64,000 bases of DNA, taken from Ruminococcus sp. (lineage in GTDB: Bacteria > Bacillota > Clostridia > Oscillospirales > Ruminococcaceae). The notes under the pieces were generated by a model that made no database searches, was not told the DNA's origin, and worked only from the letters and a program-made list of their open reading frames with translations. Within the stretch, counting starts at the first letter, position 1. Each line of letters starts with the position of its first letter. The stretch covers positions 62,001 to 126,000 of the forward strand of contig JAMPAO010000002.1 of assembly GCA_023667165.1 (NCBI GenBank). Reading direction: 5' to 3'. Of this stretch, positions 1-8,756 are shown in pieces. Both the position numbers and the translations under genes were made by a program.

Positions 1-83
1 GTATAGCCGTTCTTTGTCAGGGTATCCTTGATCATCATTCGCATGAAAGCGGCGTCGTCAACGAGCATAATCTTCTTATCCAT
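1..83 (-). CDS. cheY: CheY-like response regulator, N-terminal part only
   Basis: Only the first 27 or so codons are inside the window. The minus strand reads MDKKIMLVDDAAFMRMMIKD, the start of a stand-alone receiver domain with the paired acidic residues (DD) after the first beta strand and the usual helix 1. It follows fliY immediately, and its Shine-Dalgarno (AAGGAG) overlaps the last fliY codons, so the two are translationally close. In Firmicutes fla/che operons cheY sits exactly here, after fliM-fliY; the product carries the phosphoryl signal from CheA to the flagellar switch, where FliY dephosphorylates it. The phosphorylated aspartate lies outside the window, so function is inferred from the N-terminus and context. 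Confidence 0.85.
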   Translation of the reverse strand, partial: MDKKIMLVDDAAFMRMMIKDTLTKNGY

Positions 84-89
84 AGTAAA

Positions 90-1463
90 TTACTCCTTAC
101 CTAAATTATCCAAGAATTTTGATTTGATGATTTCCGTGATCCTAACGGCAAAATTATCGTCAATGACCACTACATCTCCGCGGGCTATAAGGTGACCGTT
201 TACAATTATATCAACCGGCGCGCCTGCCTGCCGTTCAAGCTCGATGATAGTGCCTTGAGCAAAGTCGAGTATCTCCTTGACCTTTCTCTTTGCCGAGCCT
301 ATTTCAACGGTGACGTCCAGAGGAACACCCATAAGGAGTCTCAAGTTGTCGTTCTGATCGGCGGTTAGATCCTTGTTGGTATAATTATCAAAGCTTTGCA
401 GCTGAACTGCCTGAACATTGACCGAGCTTCCTCTCGGGACCGGCTGAACGGGGGGATAGCCGTACTGCGGCATACCGTATCCTCCGTAGGGATTTCCCTG
501 CATTGGCATACCCTGCATTGGCATTCCTTGGGGAGGCATTCCCTGCATGGGCATTTGCTGCGGCTGCATGGGCTGCTGCATCTGCGGCATACCCTGCATG
601 GGCGGCATTTGAGGCGTTTGCTGCACCGGCTGCTGATATGCGTTCATATCGGGCGCCGCCGGAGCGGGAGCTGCCGGAGCAGGGGCGGGCGCAGGCTGAC
701 TGTTTCCTGCGAGCATTGCGTTTATCTCGTCCTGGCTCAATGCACCGCCGCCGCTTGAAGCGGGGGGTTCGGGGGCAGCGCCTCCCGTGTTGCTGAGAGC
801 CGCCTGTACATCATCCTGGCTGAGAGTTTCTTCCTCTTCGCCGCCGGCAAAGCTTGCTATCATTTTATCTGCCATCTCCTTTGCCAAAGGGATCGACAAA
901 ACCGATATAAATTCGGAATTGATAACGTTTTCTATCGTCAGCTTGAATTTGATCACGCAGACCTCGTCATCGGGAGCAAGACCGTAGGGATTGACGCCTT
1001 CAGCCGCCTCCTTGGTGACCTGCGCTTCCGGAGTGGATATGTCGATCGGGGTGCTTATAAGCTCTGACAAAGCTGTTGCCGACGCACCCATCATCTGGTT
1101 CATTACCTCGCACACGGCGGATATATTCATTTCGTCGAACTCAAAATCGTCCGTAACTTCAAGGGGCATACCCATAAGCTGATTGAGTATAAGCTGCACG
1201 TCGTCCTGCTTGAGCACAAGAACGTTATCGCCGCTTACGCCCAGAATGTACTTGATCTTTACATGAATAGACGGCTCAAGCTCGGGATAAACAAGCTCCT
1301 TTGCCTTAGTAAGAGACACTGTAGGCGTTGTGATCCACACCTTAGCGCTGAGCATATTTGACACAGCCGTTGCGGCAGAACCCATCGTAATATTCATTAT
1401 TTCGCCTATGGCGTCCTTTTCGGCGTCCCCGAAGCCTTCGACTACAATGTTTTCATCGCTCAT
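90..1463 (-). CDS. fliY: Flagellar motor switch phosphatase FliY
   Basis: This 457-residue protein has an N-terminal CheC-type phosphatase region (about 1-205) and a C-terminal FliN/SpoA domain (about 370-450), the layout of Bacillus FliY. Both CheC-type active sites keep the E-x2-N pattern: EIMN near residue 21 and EVMN near residue 118, so CheY-P phosphatase activity is expected. The FliN-like end (LLMGVPLDVTVEIG...ILDFAQGTIIEL) forms part of the switch C-ring. The linker, about residues 225-345, is very rich in Pro, Met, Gln and Ala and contains repeats of the type MQGMP, which is odd for this family. It lies 5 bp after fliM and just before cheY in the flagellar operon. Confidence 0.95.
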   Translation of the reverse strand: MSDENIVVEGFGDAEKDAIGEIMNITMGSAATAVSNMLSAKVWITTPTVSLTKAKELVYPELEPSIHVKIKYILGVSGDNVLVLKQDDVQLILNQLMGMPLEVTDDFEFDEMNISAVCEVMNQMMGASATALSELISTPIDISTPEAQVTKEAAEGVNPYGLAPDDEVCVIKFKLTIENVINSEFISVLSIPLAKEMADKMIASFAGGEEEETLSQDDVQAALSNTGGAAPEPPASSGGGALSQDEINAMLAGNSQPAPAPAPAAPAPAAPDMNAYQQPVQQTPQMPPMQGMPQMQQPMQPQQMPMQGMPPQGMPMQGMPMQGNPYGGYGMPQYGYPPVQPVPRGSSVNVQAVQLQSFDNYTNKDLTADQNDNLRLLMGVPLDVTVEIGSAKRKVKEILDFAQGTIIELERQAGAPVDIIVNGHLIARGDVVVIDDNFAVRITEIIKSKFLDNLGKE

Positions 1464-1468
1464 TCGTC

Positions 1469-2476
1469 CTACCTCAATTCTTTATAGATATTATCTATTT
1501 TAATGGCTTTCCTGTTATTTGTGACTCCCAGCTTGCCGTCGTACCAGACGCTGCCGCCGATCTTAACGTCAATATTGCGCGAGATAGGCACATTCAAGGG
1601 AATTACATCGTCCACCTGGAGCGTCAGAAGATCGTACAGATCCAGCTTTGTATCGCACAGCACTGCCCGTACATTGACATCGGAATCTTTCAGCGCCGCC
1701 ATTATAGCCTCTCTGCGCTCGGATTCTTTTCTCGGGTTGGACGTTTTTGTACTTCTTGCCCACCTGTCCCCGAATTTGCTCATTATGGATTCAAGGTTGG
1801 TGGCAGGGATACAAAAAGCCATAATATTTTTGATATCCTTGATCTCTATTTCAAGGGTCACAAGGATTATGACCTCGTCGGGGGGGATAGACTGCATCAC
1901 GCGTGAATTCGTTTCCACGTTCGTCATGACGGGATCAAGGTCGATGTACTGTCCCCACGGGTTTTTCAGGGATTCCGCCATCTTCCGCATAACGTCCGAC
2001 ATCAGAGCTATTTCGATCTCCGTGAAGTCGCGGTTTACCTCGCTGAACGCGCCGTGACCTCCCAACAGTCTGTCAAGCATTGTAAAGGTGATCGGATTGG
2101 ATAGCTGTATGATGCCGTTTGTGTCAAGCACATCATCATCGTGAATACCCATATTGACCATCGACATCATTACATAATCCGGAAGAGCGTTGTTGAATTC
2201 GTAATATCTCTGCTCCTCGATCTGAAGGACTTCTACTTTGCAGTAAAGCCGCATAAGTCCCGTAAGGTACGATGAAAGCACTCTGGCATAGTTTTCAAAA
2301 ATACTGTCTATGACCTTGAGCTGTTCCTTTGTGAACTTTTTGGGCGTGTTGAAATCGTAGTTTTTGATCTTTTTATCGTTTTTGTTTTCTTCGATCTCCT
2401 CAAACGCCTTGTCACCCTGGTTGCTAAAGCTGTTAAGAAGCTCGTCTATCTGCTTTTGAGACAGAACGTCAGCCAA
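1469..2476 (-). CDS. fliM: Flagellar motor switch protein FliM
   Basis: FliM is the C-ring protein that binds phosphorylated CheY and links FliG to FliN/FliY. The sequence shows the conserved N-terminal CheY-binding start (ADVLSQKQIDELL), the middle CheC-like domain with DRLLGG, and a C-terminal SpoA domain (DVIPLNVPI...DVKIGG). The frame can be extended to an ATG at 2491, but a Shine-Dalgarno-like AAGGTGA lies a few bases before a TTG at 2476 that gives the standard MADVLSQ start, so I prefer TTG. Length is about 335 residues, normal for the family. It follows motB directly; the fliL gene usually found just upstream is not present. Confidence 0.93.
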   Translation of the reverse strand: MADVLSQKQIDELLNSFSNQGDKAFEEIEENKNDKKIKNYDFNTPKKFTKEQLKVIDSIFENYARVLSSYLTGLMRLYCKVEVLQIEEQRYYEFNNALPDYVMMSMVNMGIHDDDVLDTNGIIQLSNPITFTMLDRLLGGHGAFSEVNRDFTEIEIALMSDVMRKMAESLKNPWGQYIDLDPVMTNVETNSRVMQSIPPDEVIILVTLEIEIKDIKNIMAFCIPATNLESIMSKFGDRWARSTKTSNPRKESERREAIMAALKDSDVNVRAVLCDTKLDLYDLLTLQVDDVIPLNVPISRNIDVKIGGSVWYDGKLGVTNNRKAIKIDNIYKELR

Positions 2477-2577
2477 AATATTCACCTTCATTCATATGGG
2501 GATTATATTTTTCCGCTTTTGCAAAACCGCAGGTTTTACTGTAACCATGCGTTATCTGCTTTCGGACAATGAAAAGG

Positions 2578-3507
2578 CTATTCTGTTCCTCCGCGTCCGC
2601 TTTCCGCTATTTCCCTGCGCTCCGAGGCGTAATCCGCCTTGGAAAGATAATTTTCGTCGGGCGCGTCGTTTTCGGGAATATCAGCCGCTGCGGAATCATC
2701 CTTTTCTATGCCGTCGGCGTCGGAATATTCTATAAAGCTCTGACCGAATTCAAGCTCCAGCAGCTCTTTTACGACTGCGGGATCGTCAAAATCCACGTCG
2801 TTGCGGATAAACACGATCTCGACCCGTCGGTTCTGCCGCCTGCCGTCCTCGGTATCGTTGTCGCTGACGGGACGGTATTTGCCGTAGCCTGCGGCGGAAA
2901 ACTTTTCCGGCTCGCAGCAGTCGAGGCTGAGCATATAATTTATGACGGAATTGGCTCTTCCCGAAGAAAGTTCCCATTCGTTGGCGTCGGAAACGCTGCT
3001 CTGCGCGGTGTGTCCGTTTACCTTTATGGCAAGCACATGGCTGTTTACAGCTCTTATACCGTCGCAGATTATTTCAAGGATATACTGCCCCTCGTCAAGC
3101 AGGGCATATGAATTGCCCGCGAAGAAAACGTTATCCCGAAACTTCATATAAACGCCGGTGTCCGCAAGCTCAACGGAAACGCTGTCCTCCAGACCTGCCT
3201 GCGCCACTACCTCGTTGAGGTACATATAAAATTCGTCAAAGTCAATGTTTTCCGCGTTTTCGTCCTGTTTTTCGTCAACGTATATAGCCGAAGGATCGTT
3301 TTCGGGGTTCGGTTCGTTCTGGACGACTACGTTTATGATCTCGCCCGTGCTTCCCGAAAAAGCCTGTGCGATGTACTGCCATTTTTTTTCGTCCATGGTC
3401 GACATGGAGTAAAGCAGTACGAAAAAGCAAAGCAGAAGCGTTACAAGGTCGCCGTAGGTATCCATCCAGTTCGCGCCCTCGCCGCCGCCTCCTTTTTTGC
3501 GTGCCAT
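2578..3507 (-). CDS. motB: Flagellar motor stator protein MotB
   Basis: MotB anchors the stator to peptidoglycan and carries the proton- or sodium-conducting aspartate. The N-terminus has a single membrane segment preceded by WMDTYGDLVTLLLCFFVLL, with the essential Asp at about residue 20. The C-terminal half is an OmpA-like peptidoglycan-binding domain, with NGHTAQSS, ELSSGRANSVINYML and GRRQNRRVEIVF. The longest frame starts 12 codons earlier, but GGAGGTGAG precedes the ATG at 3507 (MARKKGGGG), so that start is chosen. It is separated from motA by about 240 bp, unusually far for a stator pair, and that gap holds a promoter-like sequence. An acidic tail of about 50 residues follows the OmpA domain. 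Confidence 0.95.
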   Translation of the reverse strand: MARKKGGGGEGANWMDTYGDLVTLLLCFFVLLYSMSTMDEKKWQYIAQAFSGSTGEIINVVVQNEPNPENDPSAIYVDEKQDENAENIDFDEFYMYLNEVVAQAGLEDSVSVELADTGVYMKFRDNVFFAGNSYALLDEGQYILEIICDGIRAVNSHVLAIKVNGHTAQSSVSDANEWELSSGRANSVINYMLSLDCCEPEKFSAAGYGKYRPVSDNDTEDGRRQNRRVEIVFIRNDVDFDDPAVVKELLELEFGQSFIEYSDADGIEKDDSAAADIPENDAPDENYLSKADYASERREIAESGRGGTE

Positions 3508-3571
3508 CAGCTCACCTCCAAAGGAAAGCCGCATACAATGCAAAACCGATACGGCTGCCCCTATCTAAATT

Positions 3572-3600
3572 ATTATAACATACTTTTTTATTTTTTTCTA
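3572..3600 (-). promoter_or_regulatory. Candidate internal promoter for motB-fliM-fliY-cheY
   Basis: On the minus strand the motA-motB gap contains an extended -10 (TGTTATAAT, core at about 3572-3577) with a weak -35 (TAGAAA) 17 bp upstream. It would let motB and the switch genes be transcribed separately from the long flagellar operon. Seen in sequence only; the gap is AT-rich, so chance matches are possible. Confidence 0.4.
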
Positions 3601-3747
3601 CTGTCATTTCCGATATATTTTCATTATACAATTAAAAATATTTCGCTAAAATTTTCGGGAATTTTGTAGAAATTGCACAAATGTCAAGCCGTGAGGTTTT
3701 TTATGGAACGGAACACAGCCTGTCCGCATTTCCGATGAAAATACGCA

Positions 3748-4545
3748 TTATTCGGCTGCCGCTCCGCCGCTCTTGGGTTTGCCCTTTGTGTTCATGGGGA
3801 GCATCATTCTCAGCTTCTCCTCAACGTATCTGGGGTTAGCTCCCGAGATGATGGCAAGAGTACCCTCTTCCACTATCTGAAGGCAAAGAACCTCGCTGTT
3901 ATGGGAATAGCTTAGCTGATTTCCTATGGGAGTGAAGATACAGTGGGCAAGGATACAGCCGTAGAACGTTGTAACCAGCGCGGTCGCCATAGCTCCGCCC
4001 AGGCTTGCCGCAGAGGTGGGGTCTGTAGGATCCATCTTTTTAAGCATTCCGATAAGTCCGCAGAGAGTACCGATCATACCGAAAGCGGGGGCAACTCCCG
4101 AGGCGCGGGTGAAAATGGCATTGTTGGCGTCGTGTCTGTCGCAAAGGAAGTTTATGGAATCGTCCAGCATGGATTTTACTTTATCGGAGTCGTTGGCGTC
4201 GACGATAAGCATGAGGGCGGACTTCATAAACTGATCCGTGCAGGCGTTTGCCTGCTCTTCAAGGGCAAGTATTCCCTTTTGGCGGGCGGTCTTGCAGTAA
4301 TCGACCATCTGCTGTATGTAGTCCTCCGGATCGTACTTCGGGGACTTAATGGCAAGACCCATGAGCTTGCCGATGTTTTTCATGGTGCTTCCGGGGAAGT
4401 TTGCGATAACCGCACCGAAAGTACCGCCCACAACGATAGCAATCGAGGGAACGTCCACGAACCAGCCAAGCTCTCCGCCGGATACCATTCCGAAAACCGT
4501 AAAGCCGATGGCGATAACAAATCCTATAATAAGGGTCAAATTCAT
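3748..4545 (-). CDS. motA: Flagellar motor stator protein MotA
   Basis: MotA is the four-helix stator subunit that with MotB converts ion flow into torque on FliG. The 265-residue sequence starts with two membrane helices (NLTLIIGFVIAIGFTVFGMV and the VPSIAIVVGGTFGAVI segment), has a long cytoplasmic loop ending in the ion-channel helix with PAFGMIGTLCGLIGML, and a last helix with ALVTTFYGCILAHCIFTPIG. These are MotA/TolQ/ExbB family hallmarks. It sits between flbD and motB inside the flagellar operon, as in several Clostridia. Confidence 0.96.
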   Translation of the reverse strand: MNLTLIIGFVIAIGFTVFGMVSGGELGWFVDVPSIAIVVGGTFGAVIANFPGSTMKNIGKLMGLAIKSPKYDPEDYIQQMVDYCKTARQKGILALEEQANACTDQFMKSALMLIVDANDSDKVKSMLDDSINFLCDRHDANNAIFTRASGVAPAFGMIGTLCGLIGMLKKMDPTDPTSAASLGGAMATALVTTFYGCILAHCIFTPIGNQLSYSHNSEVLCLQIVEEGTLAIISGANPRYVEEKLRMMLPMNTKGKPKSGGAAAE

Positions 4546-4599
4546 ACAATGAGCATCCTTTCTCTGCTATAAGCTTAATCTATGTCAATGCGCGGGCGG

Positions 4600-4800
4600 T
4601 CAGCGGCCGCCGTCAAGCGCTGTCTTTTCCTTTTCAAAATCAAGTATCTTGTCAAGTATTTCGTTTACCTTTTCGTTGACGAAATATCTGTGACCGTTCT
4701 GCATGGTGACGACCGTATCGGGCGTTTCCTCGGCTGTTTCGATAAAATTTTCGTTTACCAGCAGCTCTGTGCCGCTGCTCATTCTTGTCAGCTTTATCAT
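4600..4800 (-). CDS. flbD: FlbD/SwrD-family flagellar protein
   Basis: A 66-residue protein starting MIKLTRMSSGTELLVNENFI and containing ETPDTVVTMQNGHRYFVNE, which matches the small FlbD (SwrD) family found between flgE and motA/fliL in Firmicutes and spirochaete flagellar operons. In Bacillus subtilis SwrD raises motor power; that role is family knowledge, not visible here. A strong AAAGGGGG ribosome site precedes the ATG. It is not the unrelated Caulobacter transcription factor of the same name. Confidence 0.9.
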   Translation of the reverse strand: MIKLTRMSSGTELLVNENFIETAEETPDTVVTMQNGHRYFVNEKVNEILDKILDFEKEKTALDGGR

Positions 4801-4918
4801 AGTGTATCCCCCTTTGTTATTATACGGTAAGTATATTTATTAAGGTATATTACCCGAAGTAAGTACCGTTTGATATATACAACGGGTAATATACACAGAA
4901 TAAATTACAAAAAGTTAA

Positions 4919-6397
4919 TTATCTCTTGAGGTTTACAAGCTCCTCAAGCATGGAGTCGGAGGTGGTGATTATTCTTGCGTTTGCCTGGAAGCCTCTTTGA
5001 GTAACTACCATGTCGGAGAACTCGTCGGCAAGGTTTACGTTGGACATTTCCAGCTTGCCGGACTGAGTGCTTCCCGCGCCTGCGTCGCCGGGGCGCTTGA
5101 TGTTTGCGGTTCCGGAAGCGGTGGTCTGGATAAACTGGGTGCCGCCTACCTCGGAAAGACCCTCTACGTTGTCGAAGGTAGCAAGCTCTATTCTTGCAAG
5201 GGAGCGTATCTGGCTTGCGTACTGCGCCGCAAGAACGCCGTCCTGACCGATAGAGAATGCGTCAAGGTCGGAATACTTAAGAGAGCCGTCTGTCATATCG
5301 GCATAAATGGTGTTGCCTCTTGCGTCCGTTGCCTCATAGTTTTTGTTGGTCGGATTGTAGGTATACACGGTAGCACCTTCATCTGGTTCATCGGGGTATG
5401 TAAGCTCTCCGGTGGTTTCGTCTACTTCGGGAGTAAGGAGGGTGTAAACGTGCTCTTTTCTGAGGTTGCCGTTTTCAACATAGTTGTTGCAGGTATACAG
5501 ATAATGGTTGCCCTTTTCGTCAAGATAGTGACCTGTATCGGGATCGTACTCCACGCCCTGTCCGTTGACATACTTTCCGTTTACGCTGTAGAGAATGTAA
5601 TCCTGCTGTACCTGCAGCGCTTCTTCGGTATCCTCCTGCTCGCCGCTTGCGATAGCGGCAAGAAGATCGGAATCGCCTTTGATCTCAAAGCCTTCCTCGC
5701 CCTCTTTAAGGTGGTAATCGTAAGCGATCTGCTGGGTAGCGTCGTAGGGGTTCACACCGCTGAAGATCGTGGGATTGGCGTCCTCATCATCGGAAGGTAG
5801 GTATTTTGGCGGAACATCGTCATAATCCATCTGGCATTCCGGCTTGAACGCGTCCCATACCAGATCGTTGATGTTGATCTGATCGAGATCGTTGGGATTG
5901 TCCGCAGGCTCCTCATCTTCCATATAGGTGGAGCTGTAGTCGCCTCCGTCCAGTCTGGAGCGGTTTACCGTACCGAGTATGAACTGATTGGAGGAGTTTA
6001 CCAGATTGCCCGCGGAATCGATTCCGAAGTTGCCCATTCTGGTATATCTTACGCTGTCGATCTGCTTGTTTCTGTCCATGGTTCCGCAGATGAAGAAGCC
6101 ATCGCCCGCGATAGCTATATCAAAGGTTCTCGAGGTGGTCTGGAAGTTGGAAATTTCCATGTTCTTGTCAATGGACTTTACCTCAACGCCGTAACCTACC
6201 TGGGAGGAGTTGTTGCCGGCTCTTGTGGCTGTACCGCCCGTTTCAGTCCTTTGATACTGATAGTAGATATCGGCGAAAGCCGTTCTTGAAGCCTTGAAGC
6301 CGTATGTATTTACGTTTGCGATGTTGTTGCCTATTACGTCCATTCTGGTCTGATGGGATTTAAGTCCGGATACTCCGGAATAAAGTGATCTAACCAT
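4919..6397 (-). CDS. flgE: Flagellar hook protein FlgE
   Basis: FlgE polymerises into the hook outside the cell. The N-terminus MVRSLYSGVSGLKSHQTRMD followed by VIGNNIANVNTYGFKASR is the flagellar basal-body rod/hook signature, and the C-terminus (GKLEMSNVNLADEFSDMVVTQRGFQANARIITTSDSMLEELVNLKR) is the matching helix. A longer frame to 6475 exists but the added 26 residues are not FlgE-like, so the start is placed at MVRS. With about 492 residues it is larger than minimal hook proteins; the extra sequence is an acidic middle region (about residues 185-390) that would be surface-exposed D2-like domain. Confidence 0.95.
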   Translation of the reverse strand: MVRSLYSGVSGLKSHQTRMDVIGNNIANVNTYGFKASRTAFADIYYQYQRTETGGTATRAGNNSSQVGYGVEVKSIDKNMEISNFQTTSRTFDIAIAGDGFFICGTMDRNKQIDSVRYTRMGNFGIDSAGNLVNSSNQFILGTVNRSRLDGGDYSSTYMEDEEPADNPNDLDQININDLVWDAFKPECQMDYDDVPPKYLPSDDEDANPTIFSGVNPYDATQQIAYDYHLKEGEEGFEIKGDSDLLAAIASGEQEDTEEALQVQQDYILYSVNGKYVNGQGVEYDPDTGHYLDEKGNHYLYTCNNYVENGNLRKEHVYTLLTPEVDETTGELTYPDEPDEGATVYTYNPTNKNYEATDARGNTIYADMTDGSLKYSDLDAFSIGQDGVLAAQYASQIRSLARIELATFDNVEGLSEVGGTQFIQTTASGTANIKRPGDAGAGSTQSGKLEMSNVNLADEFSDMVVTQRGFQANARIITTSDSMLEELVNLKR

Positions 6398-6522
6398 TTC
6401 AAATTTGCTCCTTATAATAATTACAGGTTTGCGGGTAACACCCTCCGTCATTCGGTCGGGAGGGGAGCTTTCCATAAATGGTCCAAGCGTATAATACCCG
6501 TTAAAATTTACTTATTGTATAA

Positions 6523-6975
6523 TCACACTATGACCGTCGAGTCGATATTTGTAAAGACATTGCCCTGCATATCGCCCGAGTCAACCGCTGTGATGACCTT
6601 GTTGCTGCGAATGTTCACAACAAACGCTGTTTTATCGACAATAACAAGAGCGTCGTCCGAACCCTTGCTCTTTGCCAGCTCCACGCCCTTTGAAAGACGC
6701 GCCGGCTTATCCGAGGAAAGAACATCTATCTGCCGCTGATTGATCCTGTCTACCGCGTGCCTTGAAAAGTTCACGCCCGACATTATTTCAAGCTGCTCCG
6801 CCGTGGTGGGCGCATGGGTGATATTCCCCGCAGCAAGATTGCTTTGTGCTATGCGGCTTTTCAGTTCCTCCGCAAAAGGACTTTCGGAGGGAGCGTTGTT
6901 ACTGCCAACGGTGAATTCCTGTTTCGTTTCGGCAGGCTGAGCGCCCCGCAAACTCAGGTATTCGCTGATAAGCAT
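6523..6975 (-). CDS. TIGR02530-family flagellar operon protein
   Basis: This 150-residue protein has the conserved core of the small flagellar family often placed between flgD and flgE in Firmicutes: GVNFSRHAVDRINQRQI, followed by ARLSKGVELAKSKGSDDALVIVDKTAF and VVNIRSNKVITAVD. Its N-terminal 55 residues are variable and polar. The family's biochemical role is not settled; position suggests hook assembly. GAGGTGAG precedes the ATG. Identification rests on the core motif plus exact operon position. Confidence 0.85.
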   Translation of the reverse strand: MLISEYLSLRGAQPAETKQEFTVGSNNAPSESPFAEELKSRIAQSNLAAGNITHAPTTAEQLEIMSGVNFSRHAVDRINQRQIDVLSSDKPARLSKGVELAKSKGSDDALVIVDKTAFVVNIRSNKVITAVDSGDMQGNVFTNIDSTVIV

Positions 6976-6998
6976 AAGCTCTCACCTCTTTTTTGTTA

Positions 6999-8756
6999 TC
7001 AGCCGAGTCCGTACGTTGCCGCATGGCGTACCGCGTACTGCTCAAACTGCTTCATTTCGGCTTCCTCGGCAGCGCTGTATTCCTTTGCGTAATGGCGGAT
7101 AGCTATCTCGAAATCCGTAAGATCTCTCAGCGAGCCGGGAGCTGCATGAGGATTGCATATCTCATCGAGAGTGTATTTTCCCGACGTAAAGAGATAGCCG
7201 TTCTGATGCGGTCCTATGATCTCAACTCTCTGCGTGCCGTCCGCGAACGTTACAACTTCTCCCAGTCTGCCCTTGCCGCTGAAACCCAGATCGGTAACCG
7301 CGCGTCCCTTGGCGCTGTAGCAAAGGATCTCGGAGGTATCGATAACGGAGTTTACGGAGGTGTTGCCGATAAATCTGATATCGATCATATTTGTACGCAC
7401 CGAATCGGCAAATGCCGCTTCCACCGGATAGCTGTCGGCGTATTTTCTGCTGCTGGAGGGTACGTTCTCATAGGATACCGACGAGCTGTAGGTATCAAGG
7501 CTTGCAGATGAAGCTCTGCTGTCCGATACGCTTGTTACGCCGTATTCCTCTCCGCTGTCGTAGCCTGTGGATGCTGCGGAGGTTTTTATGCTGTTATCGC
7601 TGTAAACATAGTCGCCGTCGATAACGCTTTCCTGTGTGCCGCTGCCCGCATAATTATTACTTTCGGTATAATTATCATTACTGTTATACTGATTGTATGA
7701 AACGGGAGCGGGTACTCTGCCGGAATCACTTGAAAGTCCCGACATTGCAACGGGTTCGTCCACTTGAGCCAGAAGATAGCTCATATTGTCCGCGTTTGAC
7801 TTTACCGAGGCGCTTGCAAACTGCGAAAGCACGCTTGCGCTCTTGTAGCGGGCATTGTTTTCCGTTGTTTCGTCAAGCATACGCATAAGAGTATCGTATG
7901 TGGACTGTGAATCGGCCGTTACGCCCTTTGTTTCGTGCCTTTGAACCGAATATGCCGAAGCTGCCGCGCTTTCGTCCACCTCTGCGCTTTGGGTACCGTC
8001 AGCCTCTGCCGCCGCTGCGTCCTCTGAGGTTTCGGTATCGCCGATATTTCCGCCGATCAAGCCGCTTCCGCCGTTTTCATCCGATACAACAGCTTCGGGT
8101 GCGCCGTCCTCGTTTTCGGTGCCGCTGCCGCTTGAGTCCTCCCCGTCAAGAAGTTTTGTTATGTAAGACATATCGTACATATTCTTGTTGTCAAGAATAA
8201 CGTAACCGTTTCCGCCCTTTACAACAACGCTTGTTACCTTGCCCGAAGTCGTGATCTCATTTTTCTTGTCGTCGGTGTACTGTACCTCGACTTTGTGACC
8301 TATGAACTGTCTGAGCTGTGAATAAACGGTGCCGTCCACCACGTCGGTGACCGTATCGGACGAATACTGATTGCCGTTTACAAGCAGCATACAGCCCTTG
8401 CTTGTTACCGTGACCGCCTCGACTATGCCCGTTTCGGGTTTGCCGCTGCTGTCCGAAACAGTGACCGCCTTTCCTATAAGTGAGGAATTGTAGCTGAGCG
8501 CAGTTTGCTGACTGAGCTGCTTTATAGCCTCCATCATGGAGTAGGACGCCATCTGCTGGATAAACTCCGAATCGCTCATGGAGTTGTTGAAATCCTGGTT
8601 GGACATCTGCGCCACAAGAACCTTTAAGTAGCCGTCAAAATCAAGATAACCCGTTTCATCCGCCGACATATCGGTATCGATGGAGTCGGTGCTGTACTTT
8701 GAATATACCGCGCCGATAAGATTTTTTGATGAGTAATCGTCTACGCTGAGAGCCAT
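6999..8756 (-). CDS. flgD: Flagellar hook-capping protein FlgD, very long form
   Basis: FlgD caps the growing hook and is lost when the hook is finished. The conserved hook-capping domain is in the first 150 residues: FDGYLKVLVAQMSNQDFNNSM (given in part), FIQQMASYSMMEAIKQL and SSLIGKAVTVSD. At 585 residues it is two to four times the usual length. After the cap domain come a short beta domain, then about 250 residues of low-complexity Ser/Thr/Asp/Glu/Tyr-rich sequence, and a new folded-looking C-terminus (about 480-585) with DTSEILCYSAKGRAV and FTSGKYTLDEI. The ATG lies inside the last codons of fliK (16 bp overlap), implying translational coupling. Confidence 0.85.
   Translation of the reverse strand: MALSVDDYSSKNLIGAVYSKYSTDSIDTDMSADETGYLDFDGYLKVLVAQMSNQDFNNSMSDSEFIQQMASYSMMEAIKQLSQQTALSYNSSLIGKAVTVSDSSGKPETGIVEAVTVTSKGCMLLVNGNQYSSDTVTDVVDGTVYSQLRQFIGHKVEVQYTDDKKNEITTSGKVTSVVVKGGNGYVILDNKNMYDMSYITKLLDGEDSSGSGTENEDGAPEAVVSDENGGSGLIGGNIGDTETSEDAAAAEADGTQSAEVDESAAASAYSVQRHETKGVTADSQSTYDTLMRMLDETTENNARYKSASVLSQFASASVKSNADNMSYLLAQVDEPVAMSGLSSDSGRVPAPVSYNQYNSNDNYTESNNYAGSGTQESVIDGDYVYSDNSIKTSAASTGYDSGEEYGVTSVSDSRASSASLDTYSSSVSYENVPSSSRKYADSYPVEAAFADSVRTNMIDIRFIGNTSVNSVIDTSEILCYSAKGRAVTDLGFSGKGRLGEVVTFADGTQRVEIIGPHQNGYLFTSGKYTLDEICNPHAAPGSLRDLTDFEIAIRHYAKEYSAAEEAEMKQFEQYAVRHAATYGLG

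Noticed and set aside
495..610. CRISPR-like short repeats
   Set aside because: The repeats are in-frame codons of the FliY Met/Gln/Pro linker, without spacers.
4600..4800. FlbD as the sigma-54 activator of that name
   Set aside because: At 66 residues it has no ATPase or receiver domain; it is the small Firmicutes FlbD/SwrD family.
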